A stretch of DNA of 17,860 nucleotides, taken from NCBI GenBank assembly GCA_947565255.1, contig CANOFI010000016.1, positions 1 to 17,860 on the forward strand, given 5' to 3'. The notes under the pieces were generated by a model that was given only the letters and a program-made list of their open reading frames with translations, searched no databases and had not been told where the DNA came from. How positions within the stretch are numbered: the first letter of the stretch is position 1; each line of letters begins with the position of its first letter. This DNA comes from an uncultured Lachnospiraceae bacterium. GTDB taxonomy: Bacteria; Bacillota; Clostridia; Lachnospirales; Lachnospiraceae. The position numbers were made by a program, and so were the translations under genes. Shown here piece by piece: positions 1 through 6,570 of this stretch.

Positions 1-1197
1 CCCACAGCCCCAGATTCCGCGCTTCTTCCTGTCTTTCTTGCCGTGTATCCTGTCATTTTTAATTGTAACGGTATAATAATTCCAGTCTCCGAAGGTACCA
101 TTTATAGCAGAATTCTGACCAAAGAAAATATTTCCTTTCCTGCCTCCGTTCGCATCATAGAAACGAACCGTTCCATTCATCCGAAGAGAAAAAATCGTTG
201 CATTATCTTCAAATACAAGTACCGGAGCATTGTTGCCCTCTGTATCGGATTTCATCCAGAAGCTGAAGGACACACCATGCGCCCATTCCGGACGTGTATA
301 ATCAATATTCTCCGGGTCTGAAGCATAAACAGTATCCGCATTACGCACGCGGCGGTCCGCCGTATTAAAATCAAATCCGCCTCCTGCCTGTTCCTTGGTC
401 AATGCAGCCCCGGACAGCTCCCAAACTGTCTGGCGTCCATCAATTCCTGTTGTCCGCACTGCATCTTCTGGCGCCTGAACCAGGTCATCCCTTCCTGCAA
501 ACGGATTCACCATCTCAACACCGAGTTTTTTCACCTGTTCTACTGTCTGTCCCGTTGCCGGTGTCGGTATCGGTCCGAATACAATCGTCTCAGCGCTCGC
601 GCCTGTCACAGTCATCTTCTGCGCACCGTTCAGCTCCTTCACCGTAACAGCCTTGCCCTGCACCACATTCTCCTGCTTTGCTTCTACCGGCGGCAGAGTC
701 GGCTTCGGCTCCCTGCTCTTCGGAACAATCGTAGTCGGCGGCTCTGGCGGCACACCCTGCGTTGTCTGCGGTGATGGTGACGGTTGTTCTGTCACTGCGC
801 TTCCCGTGCTCGGCTGCGGTTCATCTGTCGGCGGCTGCTTATCCGGCAAATTAGCAAGATTTAATGCCTTCTTCAGAATCATCTGCGCATCCTTTAATTC
901 CACTTTTCCATTACTGTCCACATCTGCTGCATACTCCTGCTGCTCTGTTAATGTGATAAGATTCAGCGCCTTCTTCAGGCATAGCTGTGCATCATTCAGT
1001 TTGATCTGACCGTCTCCATTCACATCACCGTTCAGGAATGCCTTGACCACAGCTGTCGGCTTGTCTTCAGCTACCCTGGCATTCCCGGTCATGGCATATG
1101 TAACACCAGACAAGGCCATGGATGCGGCAACGGCTGCAGCAATGGCCTTCTTGCCAGTTTTTGAGACAATTTTGCCCCAAATTTCTTGTCTTCCCAT
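1..1197 (-). CDS. Secreted dockerin-domain protein with LamG-like domain (3' end beyond window)
   Basis: The frame is open from the ATG to the window edge (399 codons, no stop), so the C-terminus is missing. Residues 1-35 look like a signal peptide: basic start, KK at 16-17, then an alanine-rich core ending VTYA. Residues 57-79 and 91-113 are two dockerin type I repeats; the first has D58, N60, D62 and D69 of the calcium loop, the second D92, D94, N96 and D103, each followed by a D-A-Q-x-x-L-K-K-A-L-N helix. A Pro/Thr/Ser-rich linker follows (about 120-172). The region about 305-380 (sFSFWMKSD, then a DWNYYTVTIK strand) resembles a LamG/concanavalin-like fold. The start is supported by AAGGAGG eight bases upstream. 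Dockerins bind cohesins and dock enzymes or binding modules to scaffolds; none of the partners is in view. The last 15 residues are unusually basic with W and C and do not look like the expected LamG strand, so divergence or a frameshift near the edge is possible. Dockerin call firm, LamG call moderate, substrate unknown. Confidence 0.85.
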   Translation of the reverse strand, partial: MGRQEIWGKIVSKTGKKAIAAAVAASMALSGVTYAMTGNARVAEDKPTAVVKAFLNGDVNGDGQIKLNDAQLCLKKALNLITLTEQQEYAADVDSNGKVELKDAQMILKKALNLANLPDKQPPTDEPQPSTGSAVTEQPSPSPQTTQGVPPEPPTTIVPKSREPKPTLPPVEAKQENVVQGKAVTVKELNGAQKMTVTGASAETIVFGPIPTPATGQTVEQVKKLGVEMVNPFAGRDDLVQAPEDAVRTTGIDGRQTVWELSGAALTKEQAGGGFDFNTADRRVRNADTVYASDPENIDYTRPEWAHGVSFSFWMKSDTEGNNAPVLVFEDNATIFSLRMNGTVRFYDANGGRKGNIFFGQNSAINGTFGDWNYYTVTIKNDRIHGKKDRKKRGIWGCG

Positions 1198-1279
1198 AGT
1201 TTTCCTCCTTAATATTTTTATATGTCTGTCATGTTCCGGCTTCCAAAGACGATAAAACCACAACATATCAGTTATAATT

Positions 1280-1308
1280 ATCATACTAAATTTTATAAAA
1301 AAAAGCAA
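1280..1308 (-). promoter_or_regulatory. Sigma-A-type promoter of the dockerin gene
   Basis: On the minus strand there is TTGCTT (1303-1308), a 17-base spacer, and TATGAT (1280-1285). This puts the transcript start near 1273 and gives a leader of about 75 bases before the ATG at 1197. The spacer begins in a run of eight T (1297-1304, shared with the end of the -35 box). Recognised by consensus only. Confidence 0.7.
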
Positions 1309-1357
1309 GAGTTTTGTTGTTTTTTTATAAGGATTCTTGATTTTATATAAAAAGTAT

Positions 1358-1397
1358 GGGGCAAAGTACCCTCCTGTTCCCTGAGCACTTTACACCC
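1358..1397. repeat. Imperfect inverted repeat upstream of the dockerin promoter
   Basis: GGGGCAAAGT (1358-1367) faces ACTTTACACCC (1387-1397): a five-base perfect core AAAGT/ACTTT, then GGG/CCC outside it with unequal spacing. The 19 bases between are ACCCTCCTGTTCCCTGAGC. No T-run follows on either strand, so it is not an intrinsic terminator. It lies about 50 bases upstream of the -35 box of the dockerin gene. It could be a regulator site, a structured RNA remnant or a dispersed repeat; nothing in the window decides. Confidence 0.35.
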
Positions 1398-1445
1398 TGG
1401 TTTCATTCGCTTAATTTTTCTTCATCTCTTGTTTAAACAGAAAAC

Positions 1446-1487
1446 AAACCCCTGCAAATGGCATTCTCTTGCCATTCACAGGGGTTT
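1446..1487 (-). terminator. Intrinsic terminator after tsf, bidirectional
   Basis: Arms 1446-1463 and 1470-1487 pair over 18 positions around a six-base loop; in minus-strand RNA the two imperfect positions become G-U pairs, so the stem is continuous. The minus strand then reads TTTGTTTTCTGTTT. The plus strand also ends in TTTCTTTTTT, so it can work both ways. It ends the rpsB-tsf transcript about 50 bases past the tsf stop and isolates the dockerin gene. A second, shorter GC stem (1524-1535, CGCC/GGCG) lies between the tsf stop and this terminator but has no U-run. Confidence 0.9.
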
Positions 1488-1538
1488 CTTTTTTCAAAAT
1501 AACCTGGCAGTTTTACAATGACCCGCCTTCAGGCGAGA

Positions 1539-2462
1539 CTATTTCATCTGCGCTGCCACTTCCGCCGCAAAGTCTTCATTTTTTTTCTCAAGGCCTTCAC
1601 CTGTCTCAAAACGGATGAACCGCTTAATTGCCAGTTTGCATCCCTCTGCTTTCGCAACTTCTTCCACATACTTGGCAACTGTCTGCTTTCCGTCCTCTGC
1701 TTTGACATATACCTGGTCTAACAGGCAGATTTCTTTTAACTCCTTGTTGATACGTCCCATCACCATACCGTTGATAATCTTATCATCGGCATCCGGCTTC
1801 TCATTCTTCGCTTCCTGCGTCAGGACTTCTTTTTCCTTTTCAATATATTCCTGGTCAACCTCGTCCCTGCTTGTATACTGCGGCTTCATAGCTGCTGCCT
1901 GCATTGCTACATTTTTCAGGGCCTCTTTTACCGGATCGCTGGAAGAATCAGTGTCGGCTACAACCAGCACGCCGATTTTGCCGCCACCGTGCACGTAGGA
2001 AATCACCATTCCATCCGTATCAACCTTCTCAAAACGGCGGATACTTAACTTCTCACCGATAGTTGCTGTCATGTTTGCCAGCTCCTCCGCAATTGTAACA
2101 GAAGCATCCTCCGACGGACTTTCCATAAATGCGTCAACATCCGTCACATCATTTTTTAATACCTGGTTTGCTACGGACGCTACATATGCCTGAAACTTCT
2201 CGTTCTTTGCAACAAAATCCGTCTCAGAATTTACTTCCACCATAGCCGCTTTTTTGCAGTCCTCTGAAACCACCGTTGTTACAACGCCTTCTGCTGCAAT
2301 TCTGCTCTGCTTCTTTGCTGCTTTGGCAAGACCGTTTTCGCGCAGCCAGTCAACTGCCTTCTCCATATCTCCATCTGTCTCTGAAAGAGCTTTTTTGCAG
2401 TCCATCATGCCTGCACCTGTTTGCTCTCTTAATTCTTTTACCATTGCTGCTGTAATAGCCAT
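1539..2462 (-). CDS. tsf: Translation elongation factor Ts
   Basis: EF-Ts is the cytoplasmic nucleotide-exchange factor that regenerates EF-Tu-GTP from EF-Tu-GDP. The N-terminal UBA-like domain (about residues 1-55) carries the family signatures VKELREQTGAGMMDCKKAL and an ALSETDGDMEKAVDWLR helix; the core contains the SETDFVAKN motif at about 99-107, the segment that contacts EF-Tu. At 307 residues it has the usual bacterial length and is intact. The start is set by GGAGG nine bases upstream. It is the second gene of rpsB-tsf, 99 bases after rpsB, and is followed by a strong terminator. In Bacillus and most Firmicutes pyrH and frr follow tsf; here they do not. Identification is secure. Confidence 0.98.
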   Translation of the reverse strand: MAITAAMVKELREQTGAGMMDCKKALSETDGDMEKAVDWLRENGLAKAAKKQSRIAAEGVVTTVVSEDCKKAAMVEVNSETDFVAKNEKFQAYVASVANQVLKNDVTDVDAFMESPSEDASVTIAEELANMTATIGEKLSIRRFEKVDTDGMVISYVHGGGKIGVLVVADTDSSSDPVKEALKNVAMQAAAMKPQYTSRDEVDQEYIEKEKEVLTQEAKNEKPDADDKIINGMVMGRINKELKEICLLDQVYVKAEDGKQTVAKYVEEVAKAEGCKLAIKRFIRFETGEGLEKKNEDFAAEVAAQMK

Positions 2463-2480
2463 TTTTTTATTCCTCCAATT

Positions 2481-2500
2481 ATCTATACCTATCTATACCT
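2481..2500. repeat. Exact 10-bp tandem duplication in the rpsB-tsf spacer
   Basis: ATCTATACCT occurs twice in immediate succession, ending four bases upstream of the tsf Shine-Dalgarno region. On the transcript this is GGUAUAGAU AGGUAUAGAU. A recent tandem duplication is the simplest reading. No function can be assigned. Confidence 0.8.
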
Positions 2501-2561
2501 TAAATTTGCAGCGTCCTAAATGACTAGACCCTGCAGGTCGTCACGTCAGCGCATGCCGTGC

Positions 2562-3311
2562 TTATTCTGCAATCTCCTCAGCAGCCACCTCTTCCTCTGG
2601 CATCTCTGCTTCCTCTGTCTCGTTGGCAGCACCCTGATTTGCCTCAACAACAGCATCTGCCATCTTGGAAACAATTAATTTTACTGCACGGATTGCATCG
2701 TCATTGCCCGGAATTACATAATCCAGCTCTTCCGGGTCACAGTTCGTGTCTGCGATACCGACGAGCGGAATTCCCAATGTATGTGCTTCCTGAATACAAA
2801 TCCGCTCTTTTTTCGGATCCACTACAAAAATCACATCCGGGATTTTCTTCATGTTCTTAATTCCGCCGAGATTTTTCTCTAATTTCTCCATTTCTTTTCT
2901 TAACTTTATAACCTCTTTTTTAGGGAGAACATCGAATGTACCGTCCTCCTGCATAGCCTCAATCTCTTTTAAACGCAAAACCCTGCTCTGAATCGTCTTA
3001 AAGTTGGTCAGCATTCCGCCTAACCATCTTTCATTGACATAAAACATGCCGCAGCGCTCTGCCTCCGTGCGGATTGCATCCTGGGCCTGCTTTTTCGTAC
3101 CTACAAAAAGTACAGTACCGCCCTCTGCGACAATATTGGCAATGGCTCTGTACGCCTCATCTACTTTTCCTACTGATTTCTGCAGGTCAATGATATAAAT
3201 ACCATTTCTCTCTGTGTAAATGTACTCAGCCATCTTAGGATTCCATCTTCTTGTCTGATGCCCGAAATGAACGCCTGCCTCAAGTAACTGTTTCATTGAA
3301 ATAACACTCAT
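2562..3311 (-). CDS. rpsB: 30S ribosomal protein S2
   Basis: S2 is a late-assembling protein of the small subunit that, with S1 in many bacteria, shapes the mRNA platform. The sequence opens with the family signature MKQLLEAGVHFGHQTRRWNP and contains YIYTERNGIYIIDLQK, WLGGMLTNFKT and the late VVDPKKER and GIPLVGIADTNCDP blocks. Length (249 residues) fits, with an acidic tail (about 226-249, rich in E and A) that is common in Firmicutes. The start has GGAGG six bases upstream. Its own sigma-A promoter lies about 100 bases upstream, with a leader that can form a hairpin, which would suit autogenous control. It follows the motility operon as in Bacillus subtilis. Confidence 0.98.
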   Translation of the reverse strand: MSVISMKQLLEAGVHFGHQTRRWNPKMAEYIYTERNGIYIIDLQKSVGKVDEAYRAIANIVAEGGTVLFVGTKKQAQDAIRTEAERCGMFYVNERWLGGMLTNFKTIQSRVLRLKEIEAMQEDGTFDVLPKKEVIKLRKEMEKLEKNLGGIKNMKKIPDVIFVVDPKKERICIQEAHTLGIPLVGIADTNCDPEELDYVIPGNDDAIRAVKLIVSKMADAVVEANQGAANETEEAEMPEEEVAAEEIAE

Positions 3312-3352
3312 AATTTACCTCCATCTGGTTGTTTTCTTCCGCACACATCCTC

Positions 3353-3385
3353 TTTTTGGGCTACCCTGCGGCACCATCCCAAAAA
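3353..3385 (-). promoter_or_regulatory. Possible hairpin in the rpsB leader RNA
   Basis: In the minus-strand transcript UUUUUGGG (complement of 3378-3385) can pair with CCCAAAAA (complement of 3353-3360), an eight-pair perfect stem closing a 17-base loop AUGGUGCCGCAGGGUAG. It lies between the rpsB promoter and its ribosome binding site. S2 represses its own operon through the leader in several bacteria, so an S2-binding element is one reading; no match to a named RNA family is claimed. Confidence 0.4.
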
Positions 3386-3411
3386 TCAATGCACGTGCTT
3401 TTTGCCTTGCT

Positions 3412-3440
3412 ATTATATCACATCATTTTCCATTAATCAA
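3412..3440 (-). promoter_or_regulatory. Sigma-A-type promoter of rpsB-tsf
   Basis: TTGATT (3435-3440), 17-base spacer, TATAAT (3412-3417) on the minus strand. The -10 box is a perfect consensus and is preceded by TG at one base upstream (TGA TATAAT). Start of transcription is expected near 3405, giving a leader of about 95 bases. It sits only 21 bases beyond the end of the preceding motility gene. Confidence 0.8.
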
Positions 3441-3461
3441 GCATTTTTTTATTTTATAGCC

Positions 3462-3962
3462 TTATCTGTGTATAATGATATTCACAACTTCTTCATGCGT
3501 CATATTTTTCCGCAGCTGAAAATCTCCAACCGCAATATTGTTCTGCAGCGCATGCTGCTGTAGATACATATTAAATTCAGAAGCACTCTGTACCACACCG
3601 GCATCCTCCAGACGGCGGCATATACTTTTGCCGTCTTCTCCACCCTGTATCACAAACTGCACATTTTCCCCCACACTGCCGCCCGTAACAGAAGAGAGCT
3701 GTTCACTGGACTTATCCACTGACTCTTCCGGCTGCGGAACTGCAACTGCTTCCGGCGTTGCCTGCACGCCTCCACCCGACACATCTTGTGGTTCGTCTTT
3801 TTTTGAAATGACAGGCTGCTGTTCCTTTACCATTCCCAGCTTTGCGGCACGCCGCATAATTTCCTCGTCTGACACCTTGTCCCCATTCACCATATATGCG
3901 ATGGCAAAAACTATGGTGGTGAAAAGAATTCCCACACCCATTCCCCGGATAAAATTCTTCAT
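3462..3962 (-). CDS. Membrane-anchored protein with MltG/YceG-like N-terminal (LysM-like) module, no catalytic domain
   Basis: The 166-residue protein has one N-terminal membrane helix (about 5-24), a short helix DEEIMRRAAKLGMV (32-45), a low-complexity Pro/Glu/Ser/Gly linker (about 48-100) and a C-terminal module (101-166). That module, with GGEDGKSICRRLEDAGVV, FNMYLQQ and AVGDFQLRKNMTHEEVVNII, resembles the LysM-like segment that precedes the catalytic domain in MltG/YceG transglycosylases. The catalytic domain with its essential glutamate is absent because the protein stops after this module. Such proteins tend to be labelled MltG by homology, but lytic activity is not supported; a peptidoglycan- or partner-binding role outside the membrane is an inference. 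Last gene of the motility operon; an AAGGAG lies only one base before the ATG and no better start is visible, though AGAGG 11 bases upstream could serve. Confidence 0.65.
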   Translation of the reverse strand: MKNFIRGMGVGILFTTIVFAIAYMVNGDKVSDEEIMRRAAKLGMVKEQQPVISKKDEPQDVSGGGVQATPEAVAVPQPEESVDKSSEQLSSVTGGSVGENVQFVIQGGEDGKSICRRLEDAGVVQSASEFNMYLQQHALQNNIAVGDFQLRKNMTHEEVVNIIIHR

Positions 3963-3970
3963 GCTCCTTC

Positions 3971-4615
3971 TTACCTCTCTTTATTCAGTTCAATGACAAG
4001 ACGCACTTCCCCCACGCCGAGATTCAGACGCTGGGCAATATCTAATGCCTCCATTCCCTCTTCATGCATTCGCAGTATTTGTGCCTTGTTCGAATATCGT
4101 TCTTCCGATGCCGCCGGAATATGTTTTGGCTGTTTTGTTTTTTTTACCGGTGCCGGAGCAGGCGACCCTTCTGCTTCCTGCTTCCTGCTTTTTTTGGAAT
4201 TTGCAAGATGTTCCTCCTGTTCACTCTGCCGTTTTATTCTGTTCAGCTGCTCCACCGCGTTGTCCAGTTCTTTCTGCTTATCGCTCAGCATGCTGTACAG
4301 AAACATGACCTCATCATGGTTTTTATTAATCTGGTCCATCACCTGGTCCGAATATTCATTTACAGCCATAATTTTCTCATTCGACAGCTTCTCTAACTCC
4401 CGCTCTGTCTGATCCTTAATCATATCCGCAGACTTTTCCGCTTCATCGTCCAGCTGGTACTTCACTTCCCGGAAGCGGCTTTCTACCAGACGCTCAATTT
4501 CCTTTTCTGTCATAATCCGGCCGCTGTCCCCGGAAGAGAGAGAATTACGAAATATAAAACTTGTCAGAATTAATATGAACCCTATGCTCAATAATATAAT
4601 GATAACCGGAACCAT
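3971..4615 (-). CDS. Membrane-anchored coiled-coil protein in the position of SwrB (DUF6115-like)
   Basis: The protein starts with a single membrane helix (about residues 2-23), then a long charged, probably coiled-coil region (about 35-140), a Pro/Ala/Lys linker and a C-terminal helix-turn-helix-like segment ILRMHEEGMEALDIAQRL followed by NLGVGEVRLVIELNKER. This build resembles DUF6115 proteins, and its place between sigD and rpsB is that of Bacillus subtilis swrB, whose product activates the flagellar export apparatus. Orthology is inferred from position and architecture, not shown by sequence. The ATG at 4621 lies one base after the AAAGGAG (4623-4629), whereas the next in-frame ATG at 4615 has the normal seven-base spacing, so 4615 is chosen (214 residues). 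It starts right after the preceding gene's stop and ends nine bases before the next start. Confidence 0.7.
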   Translation of the reverse strand: MVPVIIILLSIGFILILTSFIFRNSLSSGDSGRIMTEKEIERLVESRFREVKYQLDDEAEKSADMIKDQTERELEKLSNEKIMAVNEYSDQVMDQINKNHDEVMFLYSMLSDKQKELDNAVEQLNRIKRQSEQEEHLANSKKSRKQEAEGSPAPAPVKKTKQPKHIPAASEERYSNKAQILRMHEEGMEALDIAQRLNLGVGEVRLVIELNKER

Positions 4616-4627
4616 ATCCATACTCCT

Positions 4628-4939
4628 TTAAATTCTGATATCAAACCCCTGATTCTTTAACACAACCTTCTCTTTTGATTCTTTTTCCCTGCGCTGCTTC
4701 TGTTCCTGTCTGCTATACTTGTTCTTTCCCTTTTCCTTGGCGTCAAATTTCTGCTGACTGCCGTCCGCATTATCCTTATTGGCTACCTCCTGGGTCAAAT
4801 GTTCCGTATTCTTTTGTACTTTTTGCTGGAAATTACTCTGGTCCTGCAAAGGCTTCTGGTCTTCATTTTGTTTTATCGTCGATACATCCTGTGTCCGCTG
4901 CACTGTTCCGCTAAATTCAATTGGACGAATATATGTCAT
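4628..4939 (-). CDS. Small hydrophilic protein of unknown function in the motility operon
   Basis: 103 residues, no membrane segment and no signal peptide. The N-terminus has an ordered-looking start (TYIRPIEFSGTVQRTQDVSTIK), followed by a Gln/Asn/Lys-rich, charged, low-complexity middle (about 28-90) and a hydrophobic end VVLKNQGFDIRI. The start is well supported: GGAGGG six bases before the ATG. The stop overlaps the Shine-Dalgarno sequence of the next gene, so the two are probably translated together. I do not recognise a domain. Its constant features are only the position between fapA and the SwrB-like gene and the composition, which suit a cytoplasmic accessory or partner-binding protein; that is inference. 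Confidence 0.75.
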   Translation of the reverse strand: MTYIRPIEFSGTVQRTQDVSTIKQNEDQKPLQDQSNFQQKVQKNTEHLTQEVANKDNADGSQQKFDAKEKGKNKYSRQEQKQRREKESKEKVVLKNQGFDIRI

Positions 4940-4964
4940 TGCAATCCCTCCTGTATCTGAACAA

Positions 4965-6554
4965 TTAAAGTCCGCTCATTTTTATATCAATACCCTTTTT
5001 CTGGAACTGACAATACTGAGCTGTTTCTTTTATCACGTACATGCTATCTGATATCACAATTTTCACTCCTGGGTATATTTTCCCTTTTACACGGATTCTC
5101 GCAGTTTTTTCTACTTTTTCATTCTCAAGCAATTGCATGATCATGCTTTCATTTTCTTCGTACTTCTTCTTACATTGGCGGTATTTACCGACCAGAACAC
5201 GCATTTGTGCCAGCTTATCCGGTGCAAATCTTTCTCCTGCTGCAAGGGAGGTTGTCATCTTTGTTACAACTGGCTCCAGCCGCACAATCTCTCTTCTCAG
5301 TTCATCCATCTCAATCTGGAGCTGATGCTCCTTCTCTTTGTCTTCCGGATTGGTTCCCACCGAAATAACTGTGTCCGCTCCCATGGAAGAACCGATGGTC
5401 TTTGCCTCAATCAGAGAAAGCGCACTTACCTTTCCTCCCGTGACAAAGCCTTTTTTTCCTGTGACCAGAATAGAGTCTTTCGCATTGACACGGCTGTGCA
5501 GAATAGCTTCTGTCGTAATATTAGCTCCCGCATTCACTACTGCATTTTCAATAAATTTGGTTACAATATTTCCTCCTGCCGAAAGCTCTCCCTTACCTTT
5601 GCCCTGAATACCACATCTTAAAATGATGTCACCCTGTGCTATCAGGATTGCCCCCTCGACAACACCATTTACGGAAATGTCTCCGTTTGCCTTAAGTGTG
5701 AATCCACTCCTGACATTTCCTTTTACCTCAATATTCCCATTATACTCAATATCACCGGTCCCCGCATCTACATCCGTCACAATCTCATAAACATCGGATA
5801 CAAAAACCTTGTCATCCACAAGATTGACATGCCCGTCAACCTCAGACACAATGGACAATTTGTCCTTTGTCAGGGAAATGTTCTTTCCGTAGCTCAACTT
5901 CTTTTTCTTAGGCTCCCTGGGGTCAACCCACTCTCCAATGACATTATACCCTTTCTTGCCCCGTTTTTCCGGTGTCAGCGATGCCAGAACTTCTCCTTTT
6001 TTCACATGGGAAATGCTGTTTAACTGATGAAAATCGACACTTCCATCTTCCTTCAGCTGGGGTTTTGCCCTTAAATCTGTATCAAAATGATAAATAATCT
6101 GCGCATCCACGCCCTGTACCGGCTCTTCTCCCTCAGCAATGACTATTTCCTGGCAGTATTGCCTGTCTGTCAGAAACCCCCGGATGACATCCTCCTTAAT
6201 TCCCATCGTAATCCCCGCTGCCTCAAGAGAAGCTTCGATATCCTTCTGATCTAGCACCCTCCCATTTTTAAATGGGGGATAAAACTTAACCGTGGCACGC
6301 ATTTTATCATCTGATATTTTCAGAAAAATTTCTTCCCCTGAAACCGGCAGCTTTGCGCTGCTGATAAAAAGTTCAGTCTTAACACGGCTTTCCAATGCAC
6401 GTTTCATCTCAATCGTATTATACCCTGTTATGTTGTGTGACTCCAAATATGCAATGGCATCTTCCATACGAAACGCCGCCCCCTTATCCGTCGGGGGCAT
6501 AAAATGCATATATACGCCTTTTGCTTTCACTTCCAGTTGAAAATAGCCGTTCAT
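4965..6554 (-). CDS. FapA (DUF342) family protein
   Basis: 529 residues, cytoplasmic. FapA/DUF342 proteins have an N-terminal domain and a right-handed beta-helix core; they are often found with motility or surface genes, and a role in flagellar assembly or cell-surface sensing has been proposed but the biochemistry is unclear. Seen here: N-terminal domain about 1-170; the GEVLASLTPEKRGKKGYNVIG block (187-207), typical of the family; repeating beta-helix turns rich in GN, GD and V (about 240-400, for example NGNIEVKGNVRSGF, ANGDISVNGVVEGA, AGGNIVTKFIENA); a coiled coil (about 404-480); and a short C-terminal beta segment RIRVKGKIYPGVKIVISD. AAAGGAGG six bases upstream supports the ATG. It begins 16 bases after sigD, so it is co-transcribed with it. 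Confidence 0.88.
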   Translation of the reverse strand: MNGYFQLEVKAKGVYMHFMPPTDKGAAFRMEDAIAYLESHNITGYNTIEMKRALESRVKTELFISSAKLPVSGEEIFLKISDDKMRATVKFYPPFKNGRVLDQKDIEASLEAAGITMGIKEDVIRGFLTDRQYCQEIVIAEGEEPVQGVDAQIIYHFDTDLRAKPQLKEDGSVDFHQLNSISHVKKGEVLASLTPEKRGKKGYNVIGEWVDPREPKKKKLSYGKNISLTKDKLSIVSEVDGHVNLVDDKVFVSDVYEIVTDVDAGTGDIEYNGNIEVKGNVRSGFTLKANGDISVNGVVEGAILIAQGDIILRCGIQGKGKGELSAGGNIVTKFIENAVVNAGANITTEAILHSRVNAKDSILVTGKKGFVTGGKVSALSLIEAKTIGSSMGADTVISVGTNPEDKEKEHQLQIEMDELRREIVRLEPVVTKMTTSLAAGERFAPDKLAQMRVLVGKYRQCKKKYEENESMIMQLLENEKVEKTARIRVKGKIYPGVKIVISDSMYVIKETAQYCQFQKKGIDIKMSGL

Positions 6555-6570
6555 AAATAACCTCCTTTCA

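Noticed and set aside
402..1255. Plus-strand open frames opposite the dockerin gene
   Set aside because: The minus strand gives a signal peptide, two dockerin repeats and a fitting ribosome binding site; the plus-strand frames are Cys/Ser/Leu-rich shadows.
2522..2542. Weak hairpin in the rpsB-tsf spacer (GACC/GGTC with a bulge)
   Set aside because: Only four plus three pairs, no U-run, and tsf must be expressed with rpsB; not convincing as an attenuator.
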